From: Hyphomicrobiales bacterium
GTDB lineage: Bacteria > Pseudomonadota > Alphaproteobacteria > Rhizobiales > Rhizobiaceae
Direction: 5' to 3'
Assembly: GCA_900469345.1 (NCBI GenBank)
Contig: UBWZ01000003.1
Coordinates: 142,577-206,576 of the forward strand
Length of the DNA stretch: 64,000 bases
Part shown: piece by piece, positions 16,857-26,346 of the stretch
How the letters are laid out: each line of letters opens with the position of its first letter
Numbering within the stretch: the first letter of the stretch is position 1
Translations under genes and position numbers: made by a program
Notes under the pieces: model-generated
What the model was told of the DNA's origin: nothing
The model's input: only the letters and a program-made list of their open reading frames with translations
Database searches by the model: none

Positions 16857-16865
16857 GGCGTCCGC

Positions 16866-17468
16866 ATGGGGGAGGGCGAGGATCAGACCACAGGCTTTTA
16901 CGCAGCCAATGCTTCCCGATATGCCGAACACTGCGGGCAACCGAGTACGGAGCGCCTCGAGCAGTTCCTGGCAAGGATCCGGCCATCTCCCGAGATCCTG
17001 GAACTCGGTTGCGGCAATGGTCGTGACAGCGCCTGGATGTTGAAGCGGGGGGTGCGCGTGACCCCGACCGACGGCACCCCGGAAATGGCCGCGGAGGCGA
17101 CCAGGCGCTTGGGGCTGGAGGTCGCCGTGCTGCGCTTCGAGGATCTGGATGCCGCCGACGCGTTTGACGGGGTATGGGCCAATGCCTGCCTTCTGCATGT
17201 GCCGAGGACTGCGCTCCGAGGGATCCTTGCTCGAATATTCAAGGCATTGCGGCAGGGCGGGGTCTCCTATGCCAGCTTCAAGGCCGGTGAGGCGGAGGGC
17301 CTGGACGGTCTTGGCCGATATTACAATTACCCGTCGCGCGACTGGCTTCTTCAGGCGTACGGCACAAGCGGCTGGGCGTCGGTCGACATCGAAGAGATCG
17401 CCGGCAGCGCCTATGATCTGCGTCCGACGCAATGGCTGCATGTGACGGCGACCAAGGCTTGGACTTAG
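16866..17468 (+). CDS. Class I SAM-dependent methyltransferase
   Basis: 200 residues with a Rossmann-type methyltransferase core: motif I ILELGCGNGRDSAWML, then VTPTDGTPEMAAEA, LRFEDLDAADAFDGVWANACLLHV (motifs II-IV) and LRQGGVSYASFKAGE. It resembles small-molecule or TehB-like methyltransferases, but the substrate is unknown. It starts nine bases after the LysE gene, so the two may be one operon. Its stop overlaps by four bases the stop of a different methyltransferase gene on the other strand. Confidence 0.82.
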   Translation: MGEGEDQTTGFYAANASRYAEHCGQPSTERLEQFLARIRPSPEILELGCGNGRDSAWMLKRGVRVTPTDGTPEMAAEATRRLGLEVAVLRFEDLDAADAFDGVWANACLLHVPRTALRGILARIFKALRQGGVSYASFKAGEAEGLDGLGRYYNYPSRDWLLQAYGTSGWASVDIEEIAGSAYDLRPTQWLHVTATKAWT

Positions 17469-18202
17469 ACGCCGGCCAGGACGATGATTTCTGCGCTGTC
17501 CTTCGCCAGAGGCGAGCTGTCCCAGCCGCCCATCCAGGCCAGCCGCGAAAAACCGGCCCGCTCCAGCAGCGAGCGGATCTGGTCGGCGCTTGGAAAACGC
17601 AGCCGGCTGAGGCTCCTCGTCTGCCGGCCCGTGTCGATGAAGTCGAAGACGCTTTCGAACGTCACATGCTCCGCCTGCACATCGAGGACCTGGTAATGCA
17701 CCTCGACCGCGCCGATGCCCGGAACCTCGTGACGCGCCTGGGTTTTCTCCCGGGTCCAGCCCTCCCAGTCCCGGCAAAGAGGATTGCGGCTCTCGAATAC
17801 GAGGCGTCCGCCGGTCTCCAGATGCCGACGGATATTGCACAGCGTGCCGAGCGCTTCGGCGTCGTCCGCGAACACTTGGAAGACATGGCCGGTCATGATG
17901 GCGAGGTCGAAGCAGCCGGGGATCGAGAAGTCCTGGCCGTTAGCCTCCACCCAGTGGACACGGCCGCCCGTATCCTTGCTGCGGGCGATGGCGAGCATGC
18001 CCGGTGCCGGATCGACCCCCGTCACGGCATGGCCGTCTGCCGCGATCGCCAGCGCCAGCTGGCCCGTGCCGCAGCCCACATCCAGGATCCGCGATGTCTG
18101 CTGGGGCAGATTGCGGTAGAATGCCTCGTCCTCGCCTGAGAGGTTCAGACTGTCATAAACGGCCGCGAGCTCTGCATCGGTATAGGCGCGGTCGGCGGAC
18201 AT
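17465..18202 (-). CDS. Class I SAM-dependent methyltransferase
   Basis: 245 residues. Motif I is ILDVGCGTGQLALAIA, with GVDPAPGMLAIAR, FDLAIMTGHVFQVFADD and a beta-rich C-terminal half as in small-molecule methyltransferases. Substrate unknown. It begins seven bases after hemW and is the last gene of the leftward rph - VOC - rdgB - hemW cluster. It shows little similarity to the convergent methyltransferase at 16866 beyond the SAM-binding core, so this is not a simple duplication. Confidence 0.82.
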   Translation of the reverse strand: MSADRAYTDAELAAVYDSLNLSGEDEAFYRNLPQQTSRILDVGCGTGQLALAIAADGHAVTGVDPAPGMLAIARSKDTGGRVHWVEANGQDFSIPGCFDLAIMTGHVFQVFADDAEALGTLCNIRRHLETGGRLVFESRNPLCRDWEGWTREKTQARHEVPGIGAVEVHYQVLDVQAEHVTFESVFDFIDTGRQTRSLSRLRFPSADQIRSLLERAGFSRLAWMGGWDSSPLAKDSAEIIVLAGV

Positions 18203-18209
18203 GGCACCC

Positions 18210-19412
18210 CTAGCAGGCCAGATCCGCGACCACCGCGTCGAGGATCAGCATGCCCGACGGCGTGCAGCGCAGGCGGGAGTTGCCCAGCCTTTCGACGAAG
18301 CCGTGTTCGAGCAGCCGCTCCTCGCGGATCGGGTCGAGATCCCGGCCGGAAAGGCCGTGCCAGCGGGCGAGATCGACGCCTTCGCGCAGCCGCAGGCCCA
18401 TCAGCAGCAGTTCGTCGGCCTGCTCGTCCAGCCCCAGCATCTCCTGGTCGACCATGCCATGTCCCTGGTCTTCCACCTGGGACAGCCAGGCTTCCGGCTT
18501 GCGCTCGGTCGCCGTCGCGATCTTGTCGCGGCCGCGCGTCAGGCGCCCGTGGGCACCCGGACCGATGCCGGCATAATCGCCGTAGCGCCAGTAGGTCAGG
18601 TTGTGGCGGCTTTCGGCGCCCGGGCGGGCATGGTTGGAAACCTCGTAGGCCGGCATCCCATGACGCGCAGTGATCTCCTGCGTCGCCTCGTAGAGATCGG
18701 CAGACTGATCGCCATCCGGGACGATCAGCTTGCCGGCCTTGTGCAGGCCGTAGAAGGGCGTGCCTTCCTCGATCGTCAGCTGATAGAGGGACAGGTGGTC
18801 GACCGCATAGGAGATGGCCTGCTCGAGTTCTGCCTCCCAGGCCTGCACCGTCTGGTTTGGCCGGGCGTAGATAAGGTCGAAATTCATCCGCGGAAAGATG
18901 TCGCGGGCAAGCCGGATCGCCTTCAGCGCGTCCTCGACGTCGTGCAGCCGTCCGAGGAACCGCAGATCCGTGTCGTTGAGTGCCTGGACGCCGAGCGAAA
19001 CCCGGTTGACGCCGGCCGCACGGTAGCCGCGGAACCGCTCCGCCTCGACGCTGGACGGGTTGGCCTCCATGGTGATCTCGATGCCCTGAGGCACGTGCCA
19101 GTAACGCGAGATGCCGTCGAGAATGGCGGCAACCGTTGCCGGATCCATCAGCGACGGCGTGCCACCGCCGAGGAAGATGCTCGTCACGGTCTTCGGTCCG
19201 CTGATGCGGCGCATCACTTCCATCTCCCTCAGGAAGGCGGCAGTGAAGCGCGGCTGGTTTACGGGCTGGTGGCGGACATGGCTGTTGAAGTCGCAATACG
19301 GGCATTTGGCCGCACAGAAGGGCCAGTGCACGTAGACGCCGAAACCGGGATCGCCGGTATCGGGCAAAACGGCATCCGACAGGGCGGGCGCAAGGGGGAA
19401 CAAGACGTTCAC
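18210..19412 (-). CDS. hemW: Radical SAM heme chaperone HemW
   Basis: 400-residue radical SAM protein of the HemN/HemW group. The cluster motif is [19 protein letters not shown] (CxxxCxxC plus the typical trailing residues), followed by [11 protein letters not shown] and ISLGVQ-like [12 protein letters not shown]. It lacks a recognisable HemN N-terminal extension, fitting HemW (heme trafficking) rather than coproporphyrinogen oxidase; older annotations call it HemN. The GTG start overlaps the rdgB stop by four bases. Confidence 0.92.
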   Translation of the reverse strand: MNVLFPLAPALSDAVLPDTGDPGFGVYVHWPFCAAKCPYCDFNSHVRHQPVNQPRFTAAFLREMEVMRRISGPKTVTSIFLGGGTPSLMDPATVAAILDGISRYWHVPQGIEITMEANPSSVEAERFRGYRAAGVNRVSLGVQALNDTDLRFLGRLHDVEDALKAIRLARDIFPRMNFDLIYARPNQTVQAWEAELEQAISYAVDHLSLYQLTIEEGTPFYGLHKAGKLIVPDGDQSADLYEATQEITARHGMPAYEVSNHARPGAESRHNLTYWRYGDYAGIGPGAHGRLTRGRDKIATATERKPEAWLSQVEDQGHGMVDQEMLGLDEQADELLLMGLRLREGVDLARWHGLSGRDLDPIREERLLEHGFVERLGNSRLRCTPSGMLILDAVVADLAC

Positions 19413-20053
19413 GCCTCCAGGCAGGTTTCGACGAAGAGCTTGAAGGCCCGAGCGCGGTGCGACAGGGCCTGCGGCTGTCCGATCGTCCAGCCATGCTTTT
19501 CGTCCGAACTCATCTCGCCGAATGTCCGCTCGTGACCCTGCGGCTGGAACAGCGGATCGTATCCGAAGCCCTTGGTTCCGCGCGGCGGCCAGGCAATCGT
19601 GCCCTCGACTTCGCCGCGAAAGAATTCCGTGTGGCCATCCGGCCAGGCAAGGCAGAGAACGCTGACGAACCGGCTCGTGCGCTGGTCGGGCGCCGTGGCG
19701 CCTCGTTCGGCCAGAGCCGCCTCCACCTTCTCCATCGCCATCTGGAAATCGCGGCTGCCATCCTCGCGCTCTGCCCAGTTGGCCGTGTAGACGCCGGGGT
19801 CACCATTCAGCGCGTCGACCACCAGGCCGGAATCATCCGACAGTGCGGGCAGTCCGGACGCCCTGGCCGAGGCGAGCGCCTTGATGGCGGCATTCTCCTC
19901 GAAGGTCGTGCCGGTTTCATCCGGTTCCTCGAACTTCAGTTCGGCGGCGGACTTTGCCGAAAATCCGAGCGGTCCGATGAGTTCGGCGATTTCGCGGATC
20001 TTGCCGGCATTGTGGCTGGCGACGACGATCGTCTTGGTCTCTAGCTTGCGCAT
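19409..20053 (-). CDS. rdgB: Non-canonical purine NTP pyrophosphatase (RdgB/HAM1)
   Basis: House-cleaning enzyme that hydrolyses dITP, ITP and XTP to monophosphates. 214 residues. Motifs: [14 protein letters not shown] (substrate loop), [39 protein letters not shown] (metal and base recognition) and [35 protein letters not shown]. The frame is open 30 codons upstream, but [11 protein letters not shown] at 20053 fits the family. It overlaps hemW by four bases. Confidence 0.95.
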   Translation of the reverse strand: MRKLETKTIVVASHNAGKIREIAELIGPLGFSAKSAAELKFEEPDETGTTFEENAAIKALASARASGLPALSDDSGLVVDALNGDPGVYTANWAEREDGSRDFQMAMEKVEAALAERGATAPDQRTSRFVSVLCLAWPDGHTEFFRGEVEGTIAWPPRGTKGFGYDPLFQPQGHERTFGEMSSDEKHGWTIGQPQALSHRARAFKLFVETCLEA

Positions 20054-20060
20054 GATCTTC

Positions 20061-20468
20061 CTATTCCAAACCCCAAAGCTTCGGTTCGGCGCACTCGATG
20101 CTGTTGCCGGCGGGATCGCGGAAATAGAGGGAGCGCGCGCCATTCGGCCAGCGAAAATCGCTTTCGATGATGATGGCTGTCTTGTTCAGCTTTTCCGCGA
20201 TCAAGTCAATCGCCTCTCCGCTCAGCCGGAAGCAGACATGCCCGGGACCAAGCGCCCCGTGCGGCGGCACCGGCAACGCATCGGTCGCCGGCGGCTTCAA
20301 CGTTTCGGCCGGGTTGAAGATCAGCAAGATGCTGGCCCCGCAGCGGAAGAACACGTGGCGGTCGCCGGCCCTGAGGATTTTCTGAAGGCCGAGAATGCCG
20401 CCGTAGAAGGCCTCGGCGGCATCCAGATCCTCTGCATAGAGGGACGTTTCGAGAATGCCGTCGATCAA
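20061..20468 (-). CDS. VOC-family (glyoxalase/dioxygenase-like) protein
   Basis: About 135 residues with one vicinal-oxygen-chelate module pair: [23 protein letters not shown] at the N-terminus and HVCFRLSG ... [20 protein letters not shown] at the C-terminus, where the final Glu would bind metal. No ATG fits; a TTG at 20468 (LIDGIL) after an AGAGG site gives the natural length, whereas the ATG at 20549 would overlap rph by 62 bp. Substrate unknown. It is inserted between rph and rdgB, which are adjacent in many alphaproteobacteria. Confidence 0.75.
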   Translation of the reverse strand: MIDGILETSLYAEDLDAAEAFYGGILGLQKILRAGDRHVFFRCGASILLIFNPAETLKPPATDALPVPPHGALGPGHVCFRLSGEAIDLIAEKLNKTAIIIESDFRWPNGARSLYFRDPAGNSIECAEPKLWGLE

Positions 20469-20487
20469 GGGCTTCGCCTCTTGAGGC

Positions 20488-21204
20488 TCAGGCGATCGCC
20501 TGCTTCTGCATCGCCACCAGTTCTTTCGTGCCGTCGCTTGCCAGCGCAAGAAGTTGCAGCAGTTCGTCCTGGCTGAAGGGCGCGCCTTCGGCGGTGCCCT
20601 GGACCTCGACGATGCCGCCCATGCCGGTCATGACGAAATTCGCATCCGTCTCGGCGGCCGAATCCTCGAGATAATCGAGGTCGATCACCGGCTGGCCCGC
20701 AAAGATGCCGCACGAGATCGCCGCCACATGGTCCTTCAGAACCTTCTCGACCTTGGTCATCGAGCGGGCTTCCATCCACTTCAGGCAGTCGTAGAGGGCG
20801 ATCCAGCCACCCGTGATGGCGGCAGTACGGGTGCCGCCATCGGCCTGGATGACGTCGCAATCGACGGTGATCTGCTTTTCGCCGAGCGCGCCGAGATCGA
20901 CGACGGCCCTCAGCGAGCGTCCGATCAGCCGCTGGATCTCCTGGGTGCGGCCACCCTGCTTGCCGGCAGCGGCCTCGCGCTTCATCCGGTCGCCCGTGGC
21001 GCGCGGCAGCATTCCGTATTCGGCCGTGACCCAGCCCTTGCCCGAATTGCGCAGCCATGGCGGCGTCTTTTCTTCGAGGCTTGCCGTGCACAGCACATGC
21101 GTGTCGCCGAACTTGACGAGGCAGGAACCCTCCGCATGCTTGGAAAAGTTGCGTTCGAACGAGACCTTGCGCATCTGGTTCGTCTGTCTGCCTGAAGGCC
21201 GCAT
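20488..21204 (-). CDS. rph: Ribonuclease PH
   Basis: Phosphorolytic 3'-5' exoribonuclease that trims tRNA 3' ends. 238 residues. N-terminus [20 protein letters not shown] is diagnostic, as are [67 protein letters not shown] and the C-terminal [17 protein letters not shown]. Arg and Asp residues for phosphate and metal binding are present. It heads the leftward cluster and is divergent from hrcA. Confidence 0.97.
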   Translation of the reverse strand: MRPSGRQTNQMRKVSFERNFSKHAEGSCLVKFGDTHVLCTASLEEKTPPWLRNSGKGWVTAEYGMLPRATGDRMKREAAAGKQGGRTQEIQRLIGRSLRAVVDLGALGEKQITVDCDVIQADGGTRTAAITGGWIALYDCLKWMEARSMTKVEKVLKDHVAAISCGIFAGQPVIDLDYLEDSAAETDANFVMTGMGGIVEVQGTAEGAPFSQDELLQLLALASDGTKELVAMQKQAIA

Positions 21205-21312
21205 TCGTCACTCCCTGAACGTGTTTCCGCCTTCTACGGCCCCGGGCCTTCATTTGCAAAGAAAAAGCCGCACCGGCCGGCGGGCCGGCTTTCTGTATGG
21301 CGCTATTTTCTC

Positions 21313-21341
21313 TTTGGCGATGCGGCGATGAATGACTATAT
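21313..21341 (+). promoter_or_regulatory. Putative sigma-70 promoter of hrcA
   Basis: TTTGGC (21313-21318), 17 bp spacer, CTATAT (21336-21341), located 36 bp before the hrcA start. The -10 is identical to the rhizobial consensus and the -35 matches four of six positions. Confidence 0.45.
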
Positions 21342-21376
21342 TTTGCAGGGTAAACATCATGTGCGGTGAAGATTAG

Positions 21377-22456
21377 ATGGGTTTTTCGGTGACGACGGGA
21401 CGAGACAGCAATTCGACGCTGGACGACCGCTCGCGCGAAATTTTCCGCCGCATCGTCGAGAGCTATCTGGAAAACGGAGAAGCTCTTGGTTCGCGCAACC
21501 TCTCGCGGCTTCTCCCCATGTCGCTGTCGCCCGCTTCCGTGCGCAACGTCATGAGCGATCTGGAAGAGCTCGGCCTCATCTACTCGCCGCATATCAGCGC
21601 CGGACGGTTGCCGACCGAGGCGGGCCTGCGGTTCTTCGTGGATGCCTTCATGCAGGTCGGCAGCCTGTCGGAAGAGGACCGTGCGACGATCGATCGCCAG
21701 ATCAGGCCTCCAAATCGCGATCACTCGCTGGAAGGCCTGATGGCCGACGCAAGCCTGATGCTGTCCGGCGTCTCGCGCGGTGCGGGTATCGTCATCGCCG
21801 CCAAGAGCGACCCCGTCCTCAAGCACGTGGAATTCATCCGCCTCGAGCCCACCAAGGCGCTGGCCGTCCTGGTTGGCGAGCATAACCAGGTGGAGAACCG
21901 CGTCATCGAGCTGCCGGCCGGGGTTACCTCCTCGCAATTGACCGAGGCGGCCAATTTTCTCAACGCGCATCTGACGGGCCAGACCCTCCCGGAGCTGCGG
22001 GGCGAACTGACGCGCCTGAAGGATCAGGTGCAGACCGAGCTTTACGCTCTCTCGCAGGATCTCGTCGAACGCGGGCTCGCCGTCTGGTCCGGGGATGCGG
22101 AAGAGGGCAAGCCCAGCCAGTTGATCGTCCGCGGCCGCGCAAATCTCCTGCACGGTCTCGACGAGACCGCCGACCTCGATCGGCTGCGGCTTTTGTTCGA
22201 CGATCTGGAAAAGAAGGACAGCCTGATCGAGATCCTTGATCTTGCCGAAAATGGGCCGGGCGTGCGCATCTTCATAGGCTCCGAGAACAAGCTTTTCTCC
22301 CTGTCTGGGTCTTCGCTGATCGTGGCGCCCTATCGCGACGGGGAGGATAAAATCGTAGGAGCCGTCGGCGTGATCGGCCCGACGCGGCTGAACTACTCCC
22401 GCATCGTGCCTATGGTGGACTATACGGCACAGCTGCTGGCGCGCCTGTCGCGCTAG
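21377..22456 (+). CDS. hrcA: Heat-inducible transcription repressor HrcA
   Basis: Repressor that binds the CIRCE operator of chaperone operons such as groESL. 359 residues. N-terminal winged helix: [25 protein letters not shown]-type block followed by [18 protein letters not shown] and [20 protein letters not shown]. The C-terminal part shows [20 protein letters not shown] and [22 protein letters not shown]. grpE follows 106 bp downstream, the usual alphaproteobacterial pairing. No CIRCE element was seen in this window; its targets should lie elsewhere. Confidence 0.96.
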   Translation: MGFSVTTGRDSNSTLDDRSREIFRRIVESYLENGEALGSRNLSRLLPMSLSPASVRNVMSDLEELGLIYSPHISAGRLPTEAGLRFFVDAFMQVGSLSEEDRATIDRQIRPPNRDHSLEGLMADASLMLSGVSRGAGIVIAAKSDPVLKHVEFIRLEPTKALAVLVGEHNQVENRVIELPAGVTSSQLTEAANFLNAHLTGQTLPELRGELTRLKDQVQTELYALSQDLVERGLAVWSGDAEEGKPSQLIVRGRANLLHGLDETADLDRLRLLFDDLEKKDSLIEILDLAENGPGVRIFIGSENKLFSLSGSSLIVAPYRDGEDKIVGAVGVIGPTRLNYSRIVPMVDYTAQLLARLSR

Positions 22457-22562
22457 CGGCCGCCGGCACCAACTTCACCCCCAAGCCTTGATTTTTCCGT
22501 TCGGAACCTCGATATCGGGGCCAAAATCACAGCAAAACAAGCCAAACTGATCGGAGACCGTC

Positions 22563-23201
22563 ATGACCGACGAAACCACGAAGAACGGACCTGACGCTAC
22601 GGCCGCTGAAAACACGGCGGAAGCTGTTGCGTCTGCTCTTGAGGACGTAGCCAATGCCGCCGACGGCCAGCAGGCCGAACCCGATCCGCTCGAGACATTG
22701 AAGACGGAGAACGGCGAACTGCGCGACCGTTTTCTGCGTCTGGCTGCCGAGATGGACAATCTGCGCCGCCGCACGGACCGCGACGTCAAGGACGCCAAGT
22801 CCTATTCGGTCGCCGGCTTCGCGCGCGACATGCTCGCCGTCTCGGACAATCTGCGTCGCGCCCTTGAAGCCGTTCCGGCCGAAATGCGTGCCGGCGCCGA
22901 TGCGGCGCTGACCACGCTTCTGGAAGGCGTCGAGCTTACAGAACGCTCGATGCTTTCCGCTCTCGAGCGCCACGGCGTAAGGAAGATCGAGGCGGAGGGT
23001 CAGAAGTTCGATCCGAATTTCCACCAGGCGATGTTCGAGGTCCCCAACCCGGCCGTGCCCAACAACACCGTGCTGCAGGTCGTTCAGGCCGGCTATACGA
23101 TCGGTGAGCGCGTCCTGCGCCCGGCGATGGTCGGCGTGGCCAAGGGCGGACCCAAGGACACGGTGGGATCGACAGAAGGCGCAGAACAGAAAAACGGCTG
23201 A
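22563..23201 (+). CDS. grpE: Nucleotide exchange factor GrpE
   Basis: Co-chaperone that releases ADP from DnaK. 212 residues. An acidic disordered N-terminus is followed by a long coiled coil ([27 protein letters not shown] region) and the C-terminal beta domain with [30 protein letters not shown] and [17 protein letters not shown] clear terminator follows the gene. dnaK and dnaJ are not in this window. Confidence 0.97.
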   Translation: MTDETTKNGPDATAAENTAEAVASALEDVANAADGQQAEPDPLETLKTENGELRDRFLRLAAEMDNLRRRTDRDVKDAKSYSVAGFARDMLAVSDNLRRALEAVPAEMRAGADAALTTLLEGVELTERSMLSALERHGVRKIEAEGQKFDPNFHQAMFEVPNPAVPNNTVLQVVQAGYTIGERVLRPAMVGVAKGGPKDTVGSTEGAEQKNG

Positions 23202-23233
23202 TCGCCCTCGATCTGCAGACGTCGAATGACCAG

Positions 23234-23262
23234 AGAGCCGGCTTTGCCGGCTCTTCTTCGTT
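23234..23262 (+). terminator. Rho-independent terminator of grpE
   Basis: A perfect 9-bp stem AGAGCCGGC / GCCGGCTCT with a TTT loop (23234-23254), followed by a T-rich stretch (TCTTCGTTTG). It lies 32 bp past the grpE stop and before the convergent ptsN. Confidence 0.8.
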
Positions 23263-23298
23263 TGTGTCTGGGGAAGGCGGGGGCGCCGGTGCCTTGGG

Positions 23299-23763
23299 TC
23301 AGGCGGCGTGGTTGGCCTGTTCCTCGTTGAGGAACGCGTAGATCGCGGATGCCGAGTCGGTTTTCCGCAGCTTGGCCACGAGGTCTTGATCGCGCAACAC
23401 GCGGGCGACCCGCGAAAGCGCCTTCAGGTGGTCGGCTCCGGCGCCTTCGGGGGCAAGCAGCAGGAACACGAGATCGACCGGCTCGTCATCGAGAGCCTCG
23501 AAATCCACCGGTGTATCGAGGCGAACGAAGACGCCCCGGATCGATGAGATGCTGTTCAGCTTGCCATGCGGGATGGCGATGCCATGGCCGACACCGGTCG
23601 AGCCCAGCCGCTCTCGCTGCAGGATGACGTCGAAGATCTCGCGCTCGGGTACGCCCGTCAGCTTGGAGGCCTTGGCGGCGATGTCCTGGAGGAGCTGTTT
23701 CTTGGAATTTACTTTTAGGGCAGGAATAATCGCATCTTGCTGCAGCAAATCTGCCAAAGCCAT
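23299..23763 (-). CDS. ptsN: Nitrogen phosphotransferase system EIIA component (PtsN)
   Basis: EIIA-Ntr, the terminal phosphoacceptor of the nitrogen PTS, which adjusts potassium transport, phosphate and nitrogen responses by protein contact. 154 residues. The phosphorylated His is His66 in GIAIPHGKL; the surrounding VILQRERLGSTGVGHG and LVFLLLAPEGAGADHLKALSRVARVLRD are family blocks. It is the last gene of the rpoN - hpf - ptsN series, the standard linkage to sigma-54. Confidence 0.96.
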   Translation of the reverse strand: MALADLLQQDAIIPALKVNSKKQLLQDIAAKASKLTGVPEREIFDVILQRERLGSTGVGHGIAIPHGKLNSISSIRGVFVRLDTPVDFEALDDEPVDLVFLLLAPEGAGADHLKALSRVARVLRDQDLVAKLRKTDSASAIYAFLNEEQANHAA

Positions 23764-23791
23764 TCTCTTCTTCCTTTGTGCCGCTAGGGCG

Positions 23792-23820
23792 GGGAAAGCG
23801 TCGGAGACCGACGCTCTCCC
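23792..23820 (-). other. Strong hairpin between hpf and ptsN
   Basis: A 13-bp stem with one mismatch and an AGA/TCT triloop (GGGAAAGCGTCGG paired with CCGACGCTCTCCC). On the transcribed strand it is not followed by a T-tract, so it is more likely an mRNA-stabilising or processing hairpin than a terminator. Confidence 0.6.
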
Positions 23821-23827
23821 TTATTGC

Positions 23828-24400
23828 TCAGTTCTTGATATTGGTGGCGTCGATCCAGCCAATATTGCCGTCGGTGCGGCGGTAAACGATATTCAGTTCC
23901 TTGCCGGGGCTACGGAACAGGAGGACTGGCTCGTCAGTCATGTCGAGAGCCATCACCGCTGTCGCGACAGACATGGTCTTGAGCTGTTTGGTGCTCTCGG
24001 CCACGATGGTGGGTGCGAAATCCTCCGGTACTTCCTCTCCTTCGTCCGGTACGCTGTCCATGACCGTATAGGCGACTTCGGCATTTCCGTTCAGGTGGTT
24101 ACCCGCGTGATGGTCCTTGAGCCGCCGCTTGTAGCGGCGCAGGCGCTTTTCGATCCGCTCCGCGGCGGCATCGAACGAAACCTGAGGGTCGTTGGCCTCG
24201 CCGGCAGCATGCAGGACAACCCCGGTATCGAGATGGACCTTGCAATCTGACGAGAAACGCGACCCCGACTTCACAACCGTAACCTGGCTAGAATATCCTC
24301 CGTCGAAGTATTTGGCGACAGCGTCGCCGATGTGGCTTTCGATCCGCTCGCGGAACGATTCACCGATTTCCATGTGCTTACCGGACACACGCACACTCAT
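23828..24400 (-). CDS. hpf: Ribosome hibernation promoting factor (long form)
   Basis: 190-residue long-form HPF/RaiA, which dimerises 70S ribosomes into inactive 100S particles in stationary phase. The N-terminal domain reads MSVRVSGKHMEIGESFRERIESHI with VHLDTGVVLHAAGEANDPQVSFDAAAERIEKRLRRYK. The C-terminal dimerisation domain contains KQLKTMSVATAVMALDMTDEP and VVYRR-type IVYRRTDGNIGWID. A 220-bp gap separates it from rpoN, enough for its own promoter. Confidence 0.95.
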   Translation of the reverse strand: MSVRVSGKHMEIGESFRERIESHIGDAVAKYFDGGYSSQVTVVKSGSRFSSDCKVHLDTGVVLHAAGEANDPQVSFDAAAERIEKRLRRYKRRLKDHHAGNHLNGNAEVAYTVMDSVPDEGEEVPEDFAPTIVAESTKQLKTMSVATAVMALDMTDEPVLLFRSPGKELNIVYRRTDGNIGWIDATNIKN

Positions 24401-24620
24401 GGAGTTCTCTCCTTCTTGTCGTGACTTGCGTGTTCCAGTCTACGCCAAGCCGCTCCTTCATCCAAGCCGTCGATGTGCGACTTGATGAATTAGCACCATC
24501 GTATCGTCGAGAATGATTAAGTGCGTCCCGCCTAATTCGGGCGGGCTTCTAGCTGTGCTTTAACCAATTGTCAACTGGTGTGCATCCGTGGGCTGTGCCG
24601 CCGGCACGCCTGCGCCGGCG

Positions 24621-26180
24621 TCAGACCGCCGCTAGCCGGGCCACGGCGCGCTTCTCGCGCCGGCGCTGCACGGAGGAGGGGATGTTCATGGCTTCCCGGT
24701 ATTTCGCAACGGTCCGACGGGCAAGCTCGACGCCGCCGCGCTTCAGGGTCAGCACGATGTCGTCGTCCGACAGGACCGCGTCGGGCGCTTCCTGGGCGAT
24801 CAGCATGCGGATCCGGTGCCGCACCGCCTCGGCGGAGTGGCTGTCGCCGCCTTCCTGTGCCGAGCCGATCGAGACCGTGAAGAAGTATTTCAGCTCGAAC
24901 AGGCCGCGCGGCGTCAGCATGTATTTGTTCGACGTCACGCGGCTGACCGTCGACTCGTGCATCTTGATGGCTTCCGCGACTGTCTTCAGGTTAAGCGGCC
25001 GCAAGTGGTCGACGCCGTGCAGGAGGAAGGCATCCTGCTGGCGCACGATCTCTGCTGCCACCTTCATGATCGTCTTGGCGCGCTGGTCGAGGCTGCGCGT
25101 CAGCCAGCTGGCATTCTGCATGCACTCCGACAGAAATTCCTGGTCGCTGCCGTTCTTCGGGCACTTCTTGGAGACCGTCTGGAAATAGGCCTGGTTCACG
25201 AGTACGCGCGGCAGCGTGTCCGGATTGAGTTCCACGAGCCAGCCGCCATCCGGCGAGGGCCTGACCACCACGTCGGGCGCGACGGTTTCGGACACCACGG
25301 CGTCGAAAGCGGCGCCAGGCTTCGGGTTGAGCTTGCGGATCTCGCCCAGCATGTCGAGAAGATCTTCGTCATCGACACCGCAGATCTTGCGCAGGCTGAC
25401 GAAGTCCCGCTTGGCGAGAAGATCGAGGTGCTCGAGAAGCGCTGCCATGGCGGGATCGAGCCGGTTCTGTTGCCGCAGCTGAATGGCAAGGCATTCGCTC
25501 AACGAGCGGGCAAAGACACCGGGCGGATCGAGCATCTGGAGCGCCTGCAGCACCCGCTCCAGCCGCGCGTCCGACACTCCGAGCCGCTTTGCGAGATCGG
25601 CCGTATCGGCCTGGAGATAGCCTGCATCGTCGACCTGGTCGACCAGGTTCTGCGCCGCCAGGCGGTCAGCCGGATCAAGGATGACGAACGGCACCTGCTG
25701 GATGAGGTGGTCGCGCAGGCTCACATGCCCGGCCACGAAATCGTCGAGATCGTAGTCGTCTCCGGCCTCGCTCCCGGGCATCGACTTCCATTGCGAAAGC
25801 AGTTCCGGTGCGTCAGGGCGCCGGGTTGGTCCGTCGTCCGGGAAGACATTCTCGAAGCCCGCGTCGAGATCCTCGCCGAGCTGCTGCGGAGCAGCGTCCG
25901 GCAACCTGTCGAGCCATTCGGTATCGCCGCCGTCTTGGGTGCGGGCTTCCGGCTCGTTTCGGCCATGCTCCGGCAGGCCAAGGTCGGCCAAGTCCAAATC
26001 CGCGCCACTTTCGCCGTCGGATGGCGCCAATTCGAGCAGCGGATTCTTTTCGACTTCCTGGGCGATGAACTGGTTGAGCTCGAAATGGGTCATCTGCAGC
26101 AGCTGGATGGACTGCATCAGCTGCGGCGTCATGACGAGCGATTGGGTCTGTCGCAGGAACAGGCTGGCGGATAAACCCAT
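24621..26180 (-). CDS. rpoN: RNA polymerase sigma-54 factor
   Basis: Sigma factor for nitrogen-regulated and other enhancer-dependent promoters. About 519 residues. Region I is Gln/Leu-rich (LFLRQTQSLVMTPQLMQSIQLLQM), region II acidic, region III ends with the core-binding and HTH segments, and the RpoN box appears as ARRTVAKYREAMNIPSS near the C-terminus. Homologues begin MALSASLFLRQ, so I place the start at 26180 (MGLSASLFLRQ); an ATG ten codons upstream at 26210 is the alternative. It follows lptB in the leftward cluster. Confidence 0.96.
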   Translation of the reverse strand: MGLSASLFLRQTQSLVMTPQLMQSIQLLQMTHFELNQFIAQEVEKNPLLELAPSDGESGADLDLADLGLPEHGRNEPEARTQDGGDTEWLDRLPDAAPQQLGEDLDAGFENVFPDDGPTRRPDAPELLSQWKSMPGSEAGDDYDLDDFVAGHVSLRDHLIQQVPFVILDPADRLAAQNLVDQVDDAGYLQADTADLAKRLGVSDARLERVLQALQMLDPPGVFARSLSECLAIQLRQQNRLDPAMAALLEHLDLLAKRDFVSLRKICGVDDEDLLDMLGEIRKLNPKPGAAFDAVVSETVAPDVVVRPSPDGGWLVELNPDTLPRVLVNQAYFQTVSKKCPKNGSDQEFLSECMQNASWLTRSLDQRAKTIMKVAAEIVRQQDAFLLHGVDHLRPLNLKTVAEAIKMHESTVSRVTSNKYMLTPRGLFELKYFFTVSIGSAQEGGDSHSAEAVRHRIRMLIAQEAPDAVLSDDDIVLTLKRGGVELARRTVAKYREAMNIPSSVQRRREKRAVARLAAV

Positions 26181-26346
26181 GGCGGACGCGAAACTCCCGT
26201 AGATCCCCATCAGCCGCGCATCATCGCGGCTGCTGCGTTTCCGGCCCTACCCCCGCACTGCCAGAATTGCATCTGGCACAAGAATTGCTTTTTTAATGGA
26301 TTTGGTCAAGCCACGGAGAGGAAGGGAAGGGACTTTCTTTGTCGCC

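Noticed and set aside
15156-17840. An 894-codon open frame on the minus strand
   Set aside because: It runs antisense to dnaA, the LysE-type exporter and a methyltransferase, all well supported.
20466-20549. ATG start at 20549 for the VOC gene after rph
   Set aside because: It would overlap rph by 62 bp and add 27 residues unlike the family; the TTG at 20468 fits better.
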